Assembly: GCF_947503705.1 (NCBI RefSeq)
Contig: NZ_CANNES010000001.1
Location: forward strand, 682,001-746,000
Length of the DNA stretch: 64,000 bases
Source: an uncultured Tateyamaria sp.
GTDB taxonomy: Bacteria > Pseudomonadota > Alphaproteobacteria > Rhodobacterales > Rhodobacteraceae
Reading direction: 5' to 3'
Shown here: positions 52,691-61,156 of the stretch, piece after piece
Numbering within the stretch: the first letter of the stretch is position 1
Layout: each line of letters begins with the position of its first letter
Notes under the pieces: model-generated
What the model saw: only the letters and a program-made list of their open reading frames with translations
Told to the model about the DNA's origin: nothing
Database searches by the model: none
Program-made: the position numbers and the translations under genes

Positions 52691-54037
52691 ATGAACCGTT
52701 TCCGTGCCGCCCTTTTTGGTCTTGCCGCCAGCTTTGTCGCGTTTCCGCTTTTTGCGGCAACCAAAGACGGTGTGACCGCGTTCGTTTTGGACAACGGAAT
52801 GGAAGTCGTCGTGGTTGAAGACAACCGCGCGCCCGTCGTGCAGCACATGGTGTGGTACAAGGCCGGATCAGCCGACGAGCCAAAAGGGTCGTCGGGCGTG
52901 GCCCATTTTCTGGAACACCTGCTGTTCAAGGCCACAGATACGCTTGCCGATGGTGAGTTGTCGGCCACGGTTGCAGCCAATGGGGGGCGCGACAACGCCT
53001 TTACCAGCTATGACTACACCGCTTATTTCCAGCGGGTGGCTGCCGATCGCCTGGAACTTATGATGCGGATGGAGGCGGACCGGATGCGCAATATCCGCCT
53101 GACCGAGCAGAACATCGCGACCGAGCGCAACGTGATCCTCGAAGAGCGCAACCAACGCACCGACAGCAATCCGGCGGCCCTTTTCAGCGAACAGATGCGG
53201 GCTACGCAATACCTCAACCATCGCTATGCCGTGCCGATCATTGGCTGGCGTCACGAGATGGAAACGCTGGATATGGCGGATGCCATCGGGTTCTATGACA
53301 CCTACTACTATCCCAACAACGCCATCCTGATCGTGTCAGGCGACGTTGACCCGGACGAGGTCAAAGCGCTGGCCGAAAAATACTACGGCGTAATCCCGGC
53401 CAATCCTGATCTGCCCGAACGCCTGCGGACCGAAGAGCCGCCCCAAACCGCCGAGCGCCGCCTGATCTTTCGCGATGCGCGCGTTGCGCAACCTTATGTG
53501 AGCCGGTCATATCTGGCCCCGGAACGCGACAGCGGCGATCAGGAAATGGCGGCCGCCCTGACCCTTTTGGCGGATGTGCTGGGCGGCGGGACGACAAGCT
53601 ATCTGACCGAAAAGCTGCAATTTGATACGCAAAAGGCAGTCTATTCAGCGTCATTCTACCGGGGGATTTCACTGGACGATGCCACGTTCAACGTTGTCGT
53701 TGTCCCCACGCCTGGCGTGAGCCTGCAAGAGGTTGAGGATGCGATGGACGCCACCATCTCCCAATTTCTTGAGGACGGTGTGGACGAAGAACAGCTGGAG
53801 CGGATCAAGTATCAACTGCGCGCCAGTGAAACCTATGCCCGCGACAATGTTGACCGGATTGCAAACCGCTATGGCCGGGCTCTGACCTCTGGTCTGACGG
53901 TCGGGGATGTGCAGGCCTGGCCCGATATCCTGCAAGCTGTGACCGCTGACGACATCATGGCCGCGGCCCGGATGGTTCTGAACCGGGATGCATCGGTGAC
54001 CGGTTGGCTGATGCGCAATGAGGAGGTGACCCAATGA
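52691..54037 (+). CDS. M16-family zinc peptidase, catalytic subunit
   Basis: A 448-residue processing-peptidase-like enzyme with a signal peptide (about 1-22, ending FPLFAA). The inverted zinc motif is HFLEH with His72, Glu75 and His76; the distal Glu follows in the RMEADRMRN-IRLTEQN region. It degrades peptides in the periplasm. The ATG at 52691 removes 20 non-signal residues present in a longer reading. It overlaps the second M16 gene by ATGA, so the two are made together as a likely heterodimer. Confidence 0.93.
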   Translation: MNRFRAALFGLAASFVAFPLFAATKDGVTAFVLDNGMEVVVVEDNRAPVVQHMVWYKAGSADEPKGSSGVAHFLEHLLFKATDTLADGELSATVAANGGRDNAFTSYDYTAYFQRVAADRLELMMRMEADRMRNIRLTEQNIATERNVILEERNQRTDSNPAALFSEQMRATQYLNHRYAVPIIGWRHEMETLDMADAIGFYDTYYYPNNAILIVSGDVDPDEVKALAEKYYGVIPANPDLPERLRTEEPPQTAERRLIFRDARVAQPYVSRSYLAPERDSGDQEMAAALTLLADVLGGGTTSYLTEKLQFDTQKAVYSASFYRGISLDDATFNVVVVPTPGVSLQEVEDAMDATISQFLEDGVDEEQLERIKYQLRASETYARDNVDRIANRYGRALTSGLTVGDVQAWPDILQAVTADDIMAAARMVLNRDASVTGWLMRNEEVTQ

Positions 54038-55353
54038 CCCGTTTGTTTGCGGCCGTGATGCTGGCCCTCGTCTCCACTTTGCCCGCCCGGGCCGAAATCG
54101 AAATTCAGGAGGTTGTCAGTCCCGGCGGCATCACGGCCTGGCTGGTTGAGGAACCTTCCATCCCCTTCATGGCGCTGGAATTGCGCTTTCGCGGGGGGGC
54201 ATCGCTGGATGCACCTGGCAAGCGGGGGGCCATAAATCTGATGACCGGCCTTTTGGAAGAAGGGGCGGGTGATCTGGATTCGCGTGCTTTTGCCCGCGAG
54301 ATCGAAAGCCTTGCTGCCAGCTTCAGCTATGATGCCAGCGACGATTCCGTGTCTGTCTCTGCCCGTTTCCTGAGCGAGAACCGCCCCGAGGCGGTGGCCC
54401 TGTTGCGGGCGTCGATCATCGAGCCCAGTTTTGAACAGGTTGCCTTGGACCGGGTCCGAGAACAGGTGCTGTCGGGTCTGCGGTCTGACGCAAAGGATCC
54501 CGACGAGATTGCGCGCGCAGCCTTTGACGCGATGGCCTATGGTGACCACCCTTACGCCACGCCCTACGAGGGTACGATCGAGAGCGTCACGGCCCTGACC
54601 CGTGACGATATGCTGGCCGCGCACCGCGCCGTGTTTGCCAAGGATCGCCTTTATGTTGGGGCCGTTGGTGACATCACGCCCGAAGAATTGGGCCCGCTGC
54701 TGGACGCGCTGCTGGGCGCGCTGCCCGAAGAGGGCGCGCCCCAACCTGGACCTGCGAATATTACCATTGAAGGGGGCACCACCGTGATTCCCTTTGACAC
54801 GCCGCAATCCGTTGCCATCTTTGGCCAGCCCGGCATTGCCCAGGAAGATCCTGACTTCTTTGCGGCCCGCGTGCTGAATCAAGTGCTGGGCGCTGGCGGG
54901 TTTGAAAGTCGGCTGATGACCGAAGTGCGCGAAAAGCGCGGACTGACCTACGGGGTCTACTCCTTTCTCGTGCCCAATGACCACGCGGCAACCTATCAGG
55001 GTCAGGTTGCGTCGGCCAATGACCGCATTGCCGAAGCCGTCTCTGTCATCCGGGGCGAATGGGCCCGCGCCGCCGCCGAGGGGGTGACACAAGCCGAATT
55101 GGACGCCGCCAAGACCTATGTGACCGGTGCCTATCCGCTGCGCTTTGACGGCAATGGACCGATTGCGCGCATCATGGTGGGTATGCAGATGCTGGGCCTG
55201 CCCATCGACTACATTGCAACACGTAATGAAAAGGTCGAGGCCGTCACGTTGCAGGATGTCCGCCGTGTCGCCGGTGAGTTGCTGGACCCCGAGGGTCTGC
55301 ATTTCGTGGTGGTAGGCCAACCCGTCGGTTTGGAGAGTACTGTCGCCAATTGA
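54034..55353 (+). CDS. M16-family protein, inactive partner subunit
   Basis: A 439-residue secreted M16-fold protein (signal peptide MTRLFAAVMLALVSTLPARA). At the place of the zinc motif it reads LMTGLLEEGAG, so both His ligands are missing. The C-terminal substrate-binding part is kept (REKRGLTYGVYSF). As with mitochondrial MPP, an inactive alpha-like subunit probably pairs with the active subunit encoded just upstream with an ATGA overlap. The gene is convergent with the ALDH16-type gene. Confidence 0.92.
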   Translation: MTRLFAAVMLALVSTLPARAEIEIQEVVSPGGITAWLVEEPSIPFMALELRFRGGASLDAPGKRGAINLMTGLLEEGAGDLDSRAFAREIESLAASFSYDASDDSVSVSARFLSENRPEAVALLRASIIEPSFEQVALDRVREQVLSGLRSDAKDPDEIARAAFDAMAYGDHPYATPYEGTIESVTALTRDDMLAAHRAVFAKDRLYVGAVGDITPEELGPLLDALLGALPEEGAPQPGPANITIEGGTTVIPFDTPQSVAIFGQPGIAQEDPDFFAARVLNQVLGAGGFESRLMTEVREKRGLTYGVYSFLVPNDHAATYQGQVASANDRIAEAVSVIRGEWARAAAEGVTQAELDAAKTYVTGAYPLRFDGNGPIARIMVGMQMLGLPIDYIATRNEKVEAVTLQDVRRVAGELLDPEGLHFVVVGQPVGLESTVAN

Positions 55354-55385
55354 GTGCTGCGCGCGGACGCGTTTTTTGGCGCTTT

Positions 55386-55419
55386 GACCCAAACCCCGGG
55401 ATTTTTTGAAACAGAGAAG
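55386..55419 (-). repeat. Gene-end dispersed repeat, copy 3
   Basis: On minus the element reads CTTCTCTGTTTCAAAAAA, then TCCCGGGGTTTGGGTC. It begins two bases after the stop codon of the ALDH16-type gene (stop ends at 55422) and matches the copy at 2964-2990 and the thiolase copy. Confidence 0.55.
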
Positions 55420-55421
55420 TG

Positions 55422-57764
55422 TTATTCCCCGTATGGCACCCAGATGGTTTTGACCTCTGTGGCGGCTTGCAGGAACGCGCGACCTTCGCCTTCGGCGCCG
55501 TACCAATCCCGCGCCTGACCATTGTTCACCCAGGTTCGTTTGATGTTGCCTGCCGCCTCGCGTTCGATTGTGGAGCTGAGGTCACTGCTGGAGAATGACC
55601 AGACCGCGTCGATATTGAGGTGCTTGCCCATGTGTGGGGCCAGTTCGCTATGGCTGCCTGTGAGGATGTTGACCACGCCAGCCGGTACGTCCGAGGTTTC
55701 CAGAATCTGGTAGAAGTCTGTGGCGGCCAGCGGGAATGGTTCTGACGCCGTCAGGATCACTCTGTTGCCCATGGCGATGGCGGGTGCGATGCAGGAGATC
55801 AGGCCAAGCAGGGGCGCCTCATCCGGGCAGAATGCGCCGATCACGCCTACCGGTTCGTGCATGGCCAGCGCGATGCCTTTGATGGGAACACCCTTGGCCG
55901 CACCGTCATATTTGTCGGCCCACGCGGCATAGGTAAACAGGCGCTGGATTGAGGCCTCAACCTCTTTGTCTCCCGACCGGCCGCCTTGCATCTTGTTTAT
56001 GCGGTCCGCGAATTCGTCGGCTCGGGCAGAGAGGTTTTCAGCGATGTAGTAGAGGATTTGCGCGCGCAGGTGACCAGTGGTTTTTGACCATCCTTTTGCC
56101 GCATGCGCAGCCTCGACCGCATTGCGCAGGTCCTTGCGATTGGCGAGGCTGGATTGACCCAGAAGCGCGCCGGATTTGCCATAGACATTGCGTGAATAGC
56201 CCCCGTCGGGCCGCGCCTGCTTGCCCCCGATATAGAGCTTGGCAGTGCGGTCCAGCGGGTCTGTTGGCGTGTCTTCGCCAATATAGGCCGGGATGGGTTT
56301 CAGCGCTTTTGGTTTGCCTTTGGACTTGGTGTAGCTTTGAAGCCCTTCCCAGCCGCCCTCGCGTCCGAACCCGCTTTCGCGGACCCCGCCAAAACCCGCA
56401 GCGGCATCCATCATGTTGGTCCCATTCACCCAGACGATGCCTGCGACCAGTTTGGGTGCGATGTCGAGGGCGAGGTTGACGTTCTCACTCCACACCGACG
56501 CGGCCAGACCGTAGCGGGTGTTGTTGGCAAGTTCCACCGCCTCGGCGGGTGTGCGGAAGGTGGTGGAAACGAGGACGGGGCCAAATATCTCCTCCTGCAT
56601 CAACGTGTCGGCGGTGTTGAGGCCGGTGATGAGGGTGGGGGGATAGTAGCAGCCTGTGGCGGGCAGCGTCGTTTGAGGTTGATAAGTGTTGCCCGCGTCG
56701 TTGGCGCTGACCATCTTGGTGATCGTTTCCAACTGGCCGGGATCAACGATAGCCCCGATGTCGATGGACTTGTCCAGCGGATCGCCGATGCGCAACTTGT
56801 CCATTCGCGCGCGGAGTTTGGCATAGAACACATCGGCCACCGGTTCGTGGACCAACAGCCGCGATCCTGCGCAGCAGACCTGACCCTGATTGAACCAGAT
56901 TGCATCCACGAGGCCCTCGACGGCGCTGTCCAGATCGGCGTCGTCAAAGACGATGTAGGGGGATTTGCCACCCAATTCGAGCGTGAGCGCCTTGCCGGTG
57001 CCTGCCGTCGCCGCGCGAATGCGGCGACCCACGGCGGTGGAGCCTGTAAAGGCCACCTTGTCCACGTCTGCGTTCACGATCATCTCGCCCACGGCACCAT
57101 CGCCAGTCACGATGTTCACGATACCATTGGGCACGCCCGCCTGACGGCAGATGTCGGCAAAGAGCAGAGCGGTCAGTGACGTGTATTCGGCGGGTTTGAG
57201 AACAACAGTATTGCCCATGGCCAGCGCAGGCGCGATTTTCCAGGCCAGCATCAGGAGCGGGAAGTTCCAGGGGATGATCTGGCCGCACACGCCGAGCGCC
57301 TCGCGATCGGGAAGCTCGGCGTCCATCAACTGGGCCATGCCCGCGTGATAGTAGAAATGGCGTTGGGCCAAAGGCACGTCGATGTCGCGGGCCTCCCGGA
57401 TGGGCTTGCCGTTGTCGAGCGTTTCCAGGACAGCGAACAGGCGGCTGTGTTTCTGCAAGAGGCGGGCGATGGCATAAAGGACACGGGCGCGGGCATGACC
57501 GCCGGATTTCGCCCATTTGGGCTGGGCCGCGCGAGCGGCTTTTACGGCGGCGTCCACATCTGATTGGGTTGCCTGGGTCAGTGTTGCCAGAACCTCGCCC
57601 GTGGCTGGGTTGGTGCTGTCGAATCCATTGGCAGGATCGGTAAAGGCTCCGTCGATGAAGTGGCCGAACCGGGCACCTTGATCCACGATCCACGCCAGTG
57701 CGTCGCCTGCGGCTTCCGGGGCGGTGCCGTAATCCATCGTCTCGAATATGTCTTTGACGGTCAT
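55422..57764 (-). CDS. ALDH16-type two-domain aldehyde dehydrogenase
   Basis: A 780-residue protein with a complete aldehyde dehydrogenase in the first 500 residues: catalytic Cys297 in NQGQVCCAGSR, base Glu263 in LELGGKS, and FTGSTAVGRRI. A second, partial ALDH-like domain occupies about 500-780 (cofactor-fold only, with no GQxC motif). This is the ALDH16 architecture; a catalytically competent bacterial form is known from the related genus Loktanella. It is the downstream partner of deoC on the same strand. That suggests it oxidises acetaldehyde from deoxyribose-phosphate cleavage, which is an inference. A repeat element follows the stop. Confidence 0.88.
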   Translation of the reverse strand: MTVKDIFETMDYGTAPEAAGDALAWIVDQGARFGHFIDGAFTDPANGFDSTNPATGEVLATLTQATQSDVDAAVKAARAAQPKWAKSGGHARARVLYAIARLLQKHSRLFAVLETLDNGKPIREARDIDVPLAQRHFYYHAGMAQLMDAELPDREALGVCGQIIPWNFPLLMLAWKIAPALAMGNTVVLKPAEYTSLTALLFADICRQAGVPNGIVNIVTGDGAVGEMIVNADVDKVAFTGSTAVGRRIRAATAGTGKALTLELGGKSPYIVFDDADLDSAVEGLVDAIWFNQGQVCCAGSRLLVHEPVADVFYAKLRARMDKLRIGDPLDKSIDIGAIVDPGQLETITKMVSANDAGNTYQPQTTLPATGCYYPPTLITGLNTADTLMQEEIFGPVLVSTTFRTPAEAVELANNTRYGLAASVWSENVNLALDIAPKLVAGIVWVNGTNMMDAAAGFGGVRESGFGREGGWEGLQSYTKSKGKPKALKPIPAYIGEDTPTDPLDRTAKLYIGGKQARPDGGYSRNVYGKSGALLGQSSLANRKDLRNAVEAAHAAKGWSKTTGHLRAQILYYIAENLSARADEFADRINKMQGGRSGDKEVEASIQRLFTYAAWADKYDGAAKGVPIKGIALAMHEPVGVIGAFCPDEAPLLGLISCIAPAIAMGNRVILTASEPFPLAATDFYQILETSDVPAGVVNILTGSHSELAPHMGKHLNIDAVWSFSSSDLSSTIEREAAGNIKRTWVNNGQARDWYGAEGEGRAFLQAATEVKTIWVPYGE

Positions 57765-57793
57765 GTCTGCGTCCTTGGTTCGATGCCGGGCGG

Positions 57794-57814
57794 CGTTTTC
57801 CGTCTCGGAAAACG
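57794..57814 (-). repeat. 9-bp hairpin between deoC and the ALDH16 gene
   Basis: CGTTTTCCG and CGGAAAACG pair perfectly across TCT. It lies in the 74-base gap of the deoC-aldehyde dehydrogenase operon. There is no T run, so it may stabilise or separate the two messages rather than stop transcription. Confidence 0.6.
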
Positions 57815-57838
57815 GCCGGAATTTGTGTCAAATTCCGC

Positions 57839-58846
57839 TCACCCCATCGGGTGGCGATATCCTGCGGAATAGGCGCCGGTCAGGTGATGTTCCAACTGAC
57901 GCTCAATGTCGCCCAGAAGGGACGACGCGCCAAAACGGAAGAGGTCTGGCTGCAACCAGCGATCCCCCAGCTCTTCCTTGATCAGCGAAAGGTATACCAG
58001 CGCGTCCTTTGCCTTGGAAATCCCGCCCGCGGGTTTGTAGCCGACCCGGTATCCCGTCCGCTCGAAATAATCGCGGATGGCCCGGATCATGACCAGCGTA
58101 ACGGGGAGGGTGGCGTTCACGCTTTCCTTGCCGGTCGACGTCTTGATGAAATCCGCCCCGGCCATCATGCAAACCATCGATGCCCGCGCCACATTGCGCA
58201 AGGACCCAAGTTCGCCGGTGGCCAGGATCGCTTTGACATGGGCGTCGCCGCAGGCCTCGCGCATTTCTGCCATCTCGTCATAAAGCGCTTTCCAGTTTCC
58301 TTCCAACACGTGCCTGCGCGAGATCACGATGTCGATTTCTTCGGCTCCGGCGGCCACGCTTTCGCGGATCTCCTGAATACGCAGGTGAAAGGGGGACAGG
58401 CCTGCCGGAAAGCCTGTCGAGACGGCGGCCACTGGAATGCCCGTCCCTTTTAGAGCTGTCACCGCCGCAGGCACCATATCATGGTAAACACACACCGCCC
58501 CGGTGGTCAGGCCGGTCATGCCCAGCTGTTCCAACAAATCGGCCCGCACCGGCTGGCGCGCCTTGGCGCAAAGCCGCCCAACCCGCCGTTCTGTGTCATC
58601 CCCCGACAGGGTGGTCAAATCGATGCAAGACACCGCCCGCAAGAGCCAGGCCGCCTGATGATCCTTCTTGATCGAGCGCCGCCCGGGCAAGCTTGCACAA
58701 CGTCGTTCGATGGCAGAGGTGTTCGCCTGCACAGACCTGACCCAATCCAGATCGAGCGCCATGCCGGGATTGCGCGGCTCTGTCACTTGGGGCAGTTGAT
58801 GTGTCTGGGTCACGGTTTCGGGTGTCTGCGTTGTGGGGCTTTGCAT
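57839..58846 (-). CDS. deoC: Deoxyribose-phosphate aldolase
   Basis: A 335-residue DeoC. The Schiff-base lysine is Lys235 in GADFIKTSTGK and the second active-site lysine Lys271 in GYKPAGGI; CIDLTTL and AVSTGFPAGL also match. It cleaves 2-deoxyribose-5-phosphate to glyceraldehyde-3-phosphate and acetaldehyde. The enzyme is the longer type with an extra 60-70 residues at the N-terminus. The ATG at 58846 is preferred over longer starts, which would run into a palindrome-rich promoter region. Confidence 0.93.
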   Translation of the reverse strand: MQSPTTQTPETVTQTHQLPQVTEPRNPGMALDLDWVRSVQANTSAIERRCASLPGRRSIKKDHQAAWLLRAVSCIDLTTLSGDDTERRVGRLCAKARQPVRADLLEQLGMTGLTTGAVCVYHDMVPAAVTALKGTGIPVAAVSTGFPAGLSPFHLRIQEIRESVAAGAEEIDIVISRRHVLEGNWKALYDEMAEMREACGDAHVKAILATGELGSLRNVARASMVCMMAGADFIKTSTGKESVNATLPVTLVMIRAIRDYFERTGYRVGYKPAGGISKAKDALVYLSLIKEELGDRWLQPDLFRFGASSLLGDIERQLEHHLTGAYSAGYRHPMG

Positions 58847-58930
58847 GGTCACTCTCTTGGGCCGTTGCACCGCAAAGTGGTCGCATGAGGAACCGCGTTT
58901 GGCAAGCGCTGCCCGTGCGGCACGCTGCTC

Positions 58931-58979
58931 TGCACATCTTGTGCACAAGGGGTGCGATGCGTCCTGCACAAGGCCTTGT
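58931..58979. promoter_or_regulatory. Palindrome array in the deoC promoter region
   Basis: TGCACATCTTGTGCA (58931-58945) is a 15-bp palindrome, overlapped by CTTGTGCACAAG (58938-58949). A second palindrome, ACAAGGCCTTGT, is at 58968-58979. TGCACAAGG recurs as a direct repeat at 58942 and 58965. The site lies between the deoC and DUF4173 starts, so it is a strong candidate operator for one or both. Confidence 0.55.
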
Positions 58980-59021
58980 CATTGGTGTTACGACCAAAAC
59001 ACAAGGCAAAAGGCCCCCGGC

Positions 59022-60479
59022 ATGACGTACTATCCCGTAGACACTCCACCAACCGTTCACGCCTGCCCCGAGGCCAGTCGCCGCAGGGCCAGCGTCAAGG
59101 CCGTTTTACTGATCCTGTTGATCGCCCTGGGCGATCTGGCGGTCTGGAACGTGACCCCGGGCCTGAGCCTTGCGGTTTTTGCATTTGCCGCTGTGTTTGC
59201 GGGGCTCAGCCTTGGGTGGGCCCGCTTGACTGTGCGGTCCCGCGTCGGGGTTGCAGCGGGTGGCGTCTTGGCGCTGCTGCCGCTGGTCGAGCTTGTGCAG
59301 CCGCTTTCTTTGTTGATTGCCTGGGTCGGATTATGTGCGGTCTGTGTGGTGCTGGCGGGGGTGACGCGGCATGACATAATGCGCGGCGTGATGCGTTTGT
59401 GGTGGGTGGCTCCGGCGCAAATTGGGCGCGACCTGGTCGGGGGCGCACAGCGCCTCGGCACGATCACCATGGCAGAGCGTGATTTGCAGAGCACCTTGCT
59501 TGGATGGGCCGTGCCTGTGGCTTTGTCGATCCTCTTTGCCCTTTTGCTGGTTGGGGCCAATCCGGTGTTGGACCACAGCCTGACGCGCCTCTTCACCTGG
59601 AGCCCGCCCAGCCCGGACATCGCCCGCATGATCCTTTGGAGCCTTTTGGCAGTGTTGATCTGGCCCTGGCTGGTCGCCGTTCGGATGCAGGCCCGGTTGA
59701 TCCGGCACCGTCCTGTACGCGTCACCGTCAAACGGCCCGGCCTGATCAATGCCGCCTCTGTCGCGCGGTCCTTGGTGGCATTCAACGCACTCTTTGCGGT
59801 GCAGACCGGGATGGACGTCCTGTTCCTTTACGGCGCCGCCGCCCTGCCCGAGGGGATCAGCCCGGCGACCTATGCTCATCGCGGGGCCTACCCGCTGCTG
59901 GTCACGGCATTGCTCGCCGGGGCTTTTGCGGTGCTGGCGCGGCCACACTTGGCGGGGCGGCCCGTCCTGCGCTGGTCGATGATGCTGTGGCTGGCGCAGA
60001 CGCTGGCTCTGGTCTTTGCCTCGCTTTGGCGCCTGGATCTTTATGTCGGAGCCTATGGCCTGACGCCGTTGCGCCTGATGGCCTTTGTCTGGATGGGGAT
60101 CGTGGCCATCGGCCTTGGCATTACCGCCCAGCAGATTTGGGAGGACCGGCCCGCCCTTTGGATGCTAGTGCGCAGTGCGCTTTTGGGGGCCGTGACGCTT
60201 TATGCCTGTGCTTTCGTGAACTTTGATGGTGCCGTCGCCCGCTATAACCTGACGCGCGATGTGCCGGAGGATCGGCGCTTGCTGTGCAAGATGAGCGAAG
60301 GGGTTATGCCCGCCATTGAGCGCTTTTCGGGGCAAAGCACAGCGGACTATTGCGAAGTCTACTACCGGGTGCCGACCTTGTTTCGCCCGATGGATTGGCG
60401 CGAATGGGGCTTTCGCAACTGGCGGGTGCGCCGTAGCCTCGCGGCCATGATGCAATCCACGGACACCGCACAAAGATGA
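59022..60479 (+). CDS. DUF4173-family membrane protein
   Basis: A 485-residue integral membrane protein with about ten to twelve hydrophobic segments. Family-like features are RHDIMRGVMRLWWVAPAQI, MDVLFLYGAAALPEGIS, YAHRGAYPLLVTALLAGAF and, after the last helices, a hydrophilic C-terminal tail (about 400-485) with FVNFDGAVARYNLTRDVP. The function of DUF4173 is unknown. Its stop overlaps the response-regulator start by ATGA, so it is translationally tied to a two-component system. The ATG at 59022 fits the family; longer readings enter the deoC-side promoter. Confidence 0.85.
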   Translation: MTYYPVDTPPTVHACPEASRRRASVKAVLLILLIALGDLAVWNVTPGLSLAVFAFAAVFAGLSLGWARLTVRSRVGVAAGGVLALLPLVELVQPLSLLIAWVGLCAVCVVLAGVTRHDIMRGVMRLWWVAPAQIGRDLVGGAQRLGTITMAERDLQSTLLGWAVPVALSILFALLLVGANPVLDHSLTRLFTWSPPSPDIARMILWSLLAVLIWPWLVAVRMQARLIRHRPVRVTVKRPGLINAASVARSLVAFNALFAVQTGMDVLFLYGAAALPEGISPATYAHRGAYPLLVTALLAGAFAVLARPHLAGRPVLRWSMMLWLAQTLALVFASLWRLDLYVGAYGLTPLRLMAFVWMGIVAIGLGITAQQIWEDRPALWMLVRSALLGAVTLYACAFVNFDGAVARYNLTRDVPEDRRLLCKMSEGVMPAIERFSGQSTADYCEVYYRVPTLFRPMDWREWGFRNWRVRRSLAAMMQSTDTAQR

Positions 60480-61156
60480 AGGCCGAGATTCTGATTGTGG
60501 ACGATGATCCGCAGATCCGTTCAGTCCTGCGGATTGCATTGGGTCAGGCGGGCCACAGTGTGACCGAAGCCGGTGACGGGGCCGAAGGGTTGGCCAAGGC
60601 TCGCAGCGGGCGCTTTGACTTGATCGTGCTCGACATCGGCCTGCCCGAGATGGATGGCCTTGCCTTGTGTCGTGCCTTGCGCACCACGGATCAGACGCCG
60701 GTTGTGTTCCTGACCGCCCGCCAGGACGAGATTGACCGCGTGTTGGGCTTTGAACTTGGTGGCGATGACTATGTGACCAAGCCCTTTTCGCCGCGCGAAC
60801 TGGTGGCACGGATCGGTGCCATCCTGAAACGCAGCGGGCCGCAGGTGCAGCCATCGCTGGCGCGCGGTGTCCTCAAGCTCGACCCGGATCGCCACATGTG
60901 TACTGTGCAAGACCGCCCCGTCACATTGACCGCCCGCGAGATGGAGATTTTGGCCCACCTCATGGCTCACCCCGACCGGGTGTCGGCGCGTCCTGCGCTG
61001 ACCGATGCGCTTTATGGGCGGAACGGGGGTGTCAGTGACCGGACGCTCGACAGCCATTTGCGCAACCTGCGGGCCAAATTGGCACAGGCGGGTTGTGATG
61101 ACGCGATCGAAACAGTGCACGGCATTGGCATTCGGATGGGCCCATGCACCGCATAA
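60476..61156 (+). CDS. OmpR/PhoB-family response regulator
   Basis: A 226-residue regulator. The receiver has the acidic pair at residues 9-11, phospho-acceptor Asp53 (VLDIGLPEMDG) and Lys102 (YVTKPFSPRE). A winged helix follows (about 130-226, TAREMEILAHLMAH, DRTLDSHLRNLRAKL). It begins four bases inside the DUF4173 gene and its end overlaps the kinase start by 13 bases. The three genes thus form one coupled operon. Its DNA targets are not known; the palindromes at 58931-58979 are one candidate. Confidence 0.93.
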   Translation: MKAEILIVDDDPQIRSVLRIALGQAGHSVTEAGDGAEGLAKARSGRFDLIVLDIGLPEMDGLALCRALRTTDQTPVVFLTARQDEIDRVLGFELGGDDYVTKPFSPRELVARIGAILKRSGPQVQPSLARGVLKLDPDRHMCTVQDRPVTLTAREMEILAHLMAHPDRVSARPALTDALYGRNGGVSDRTLDSHLRNLRAKLAQAGCDDAIETVHGIGIRMGPCTA

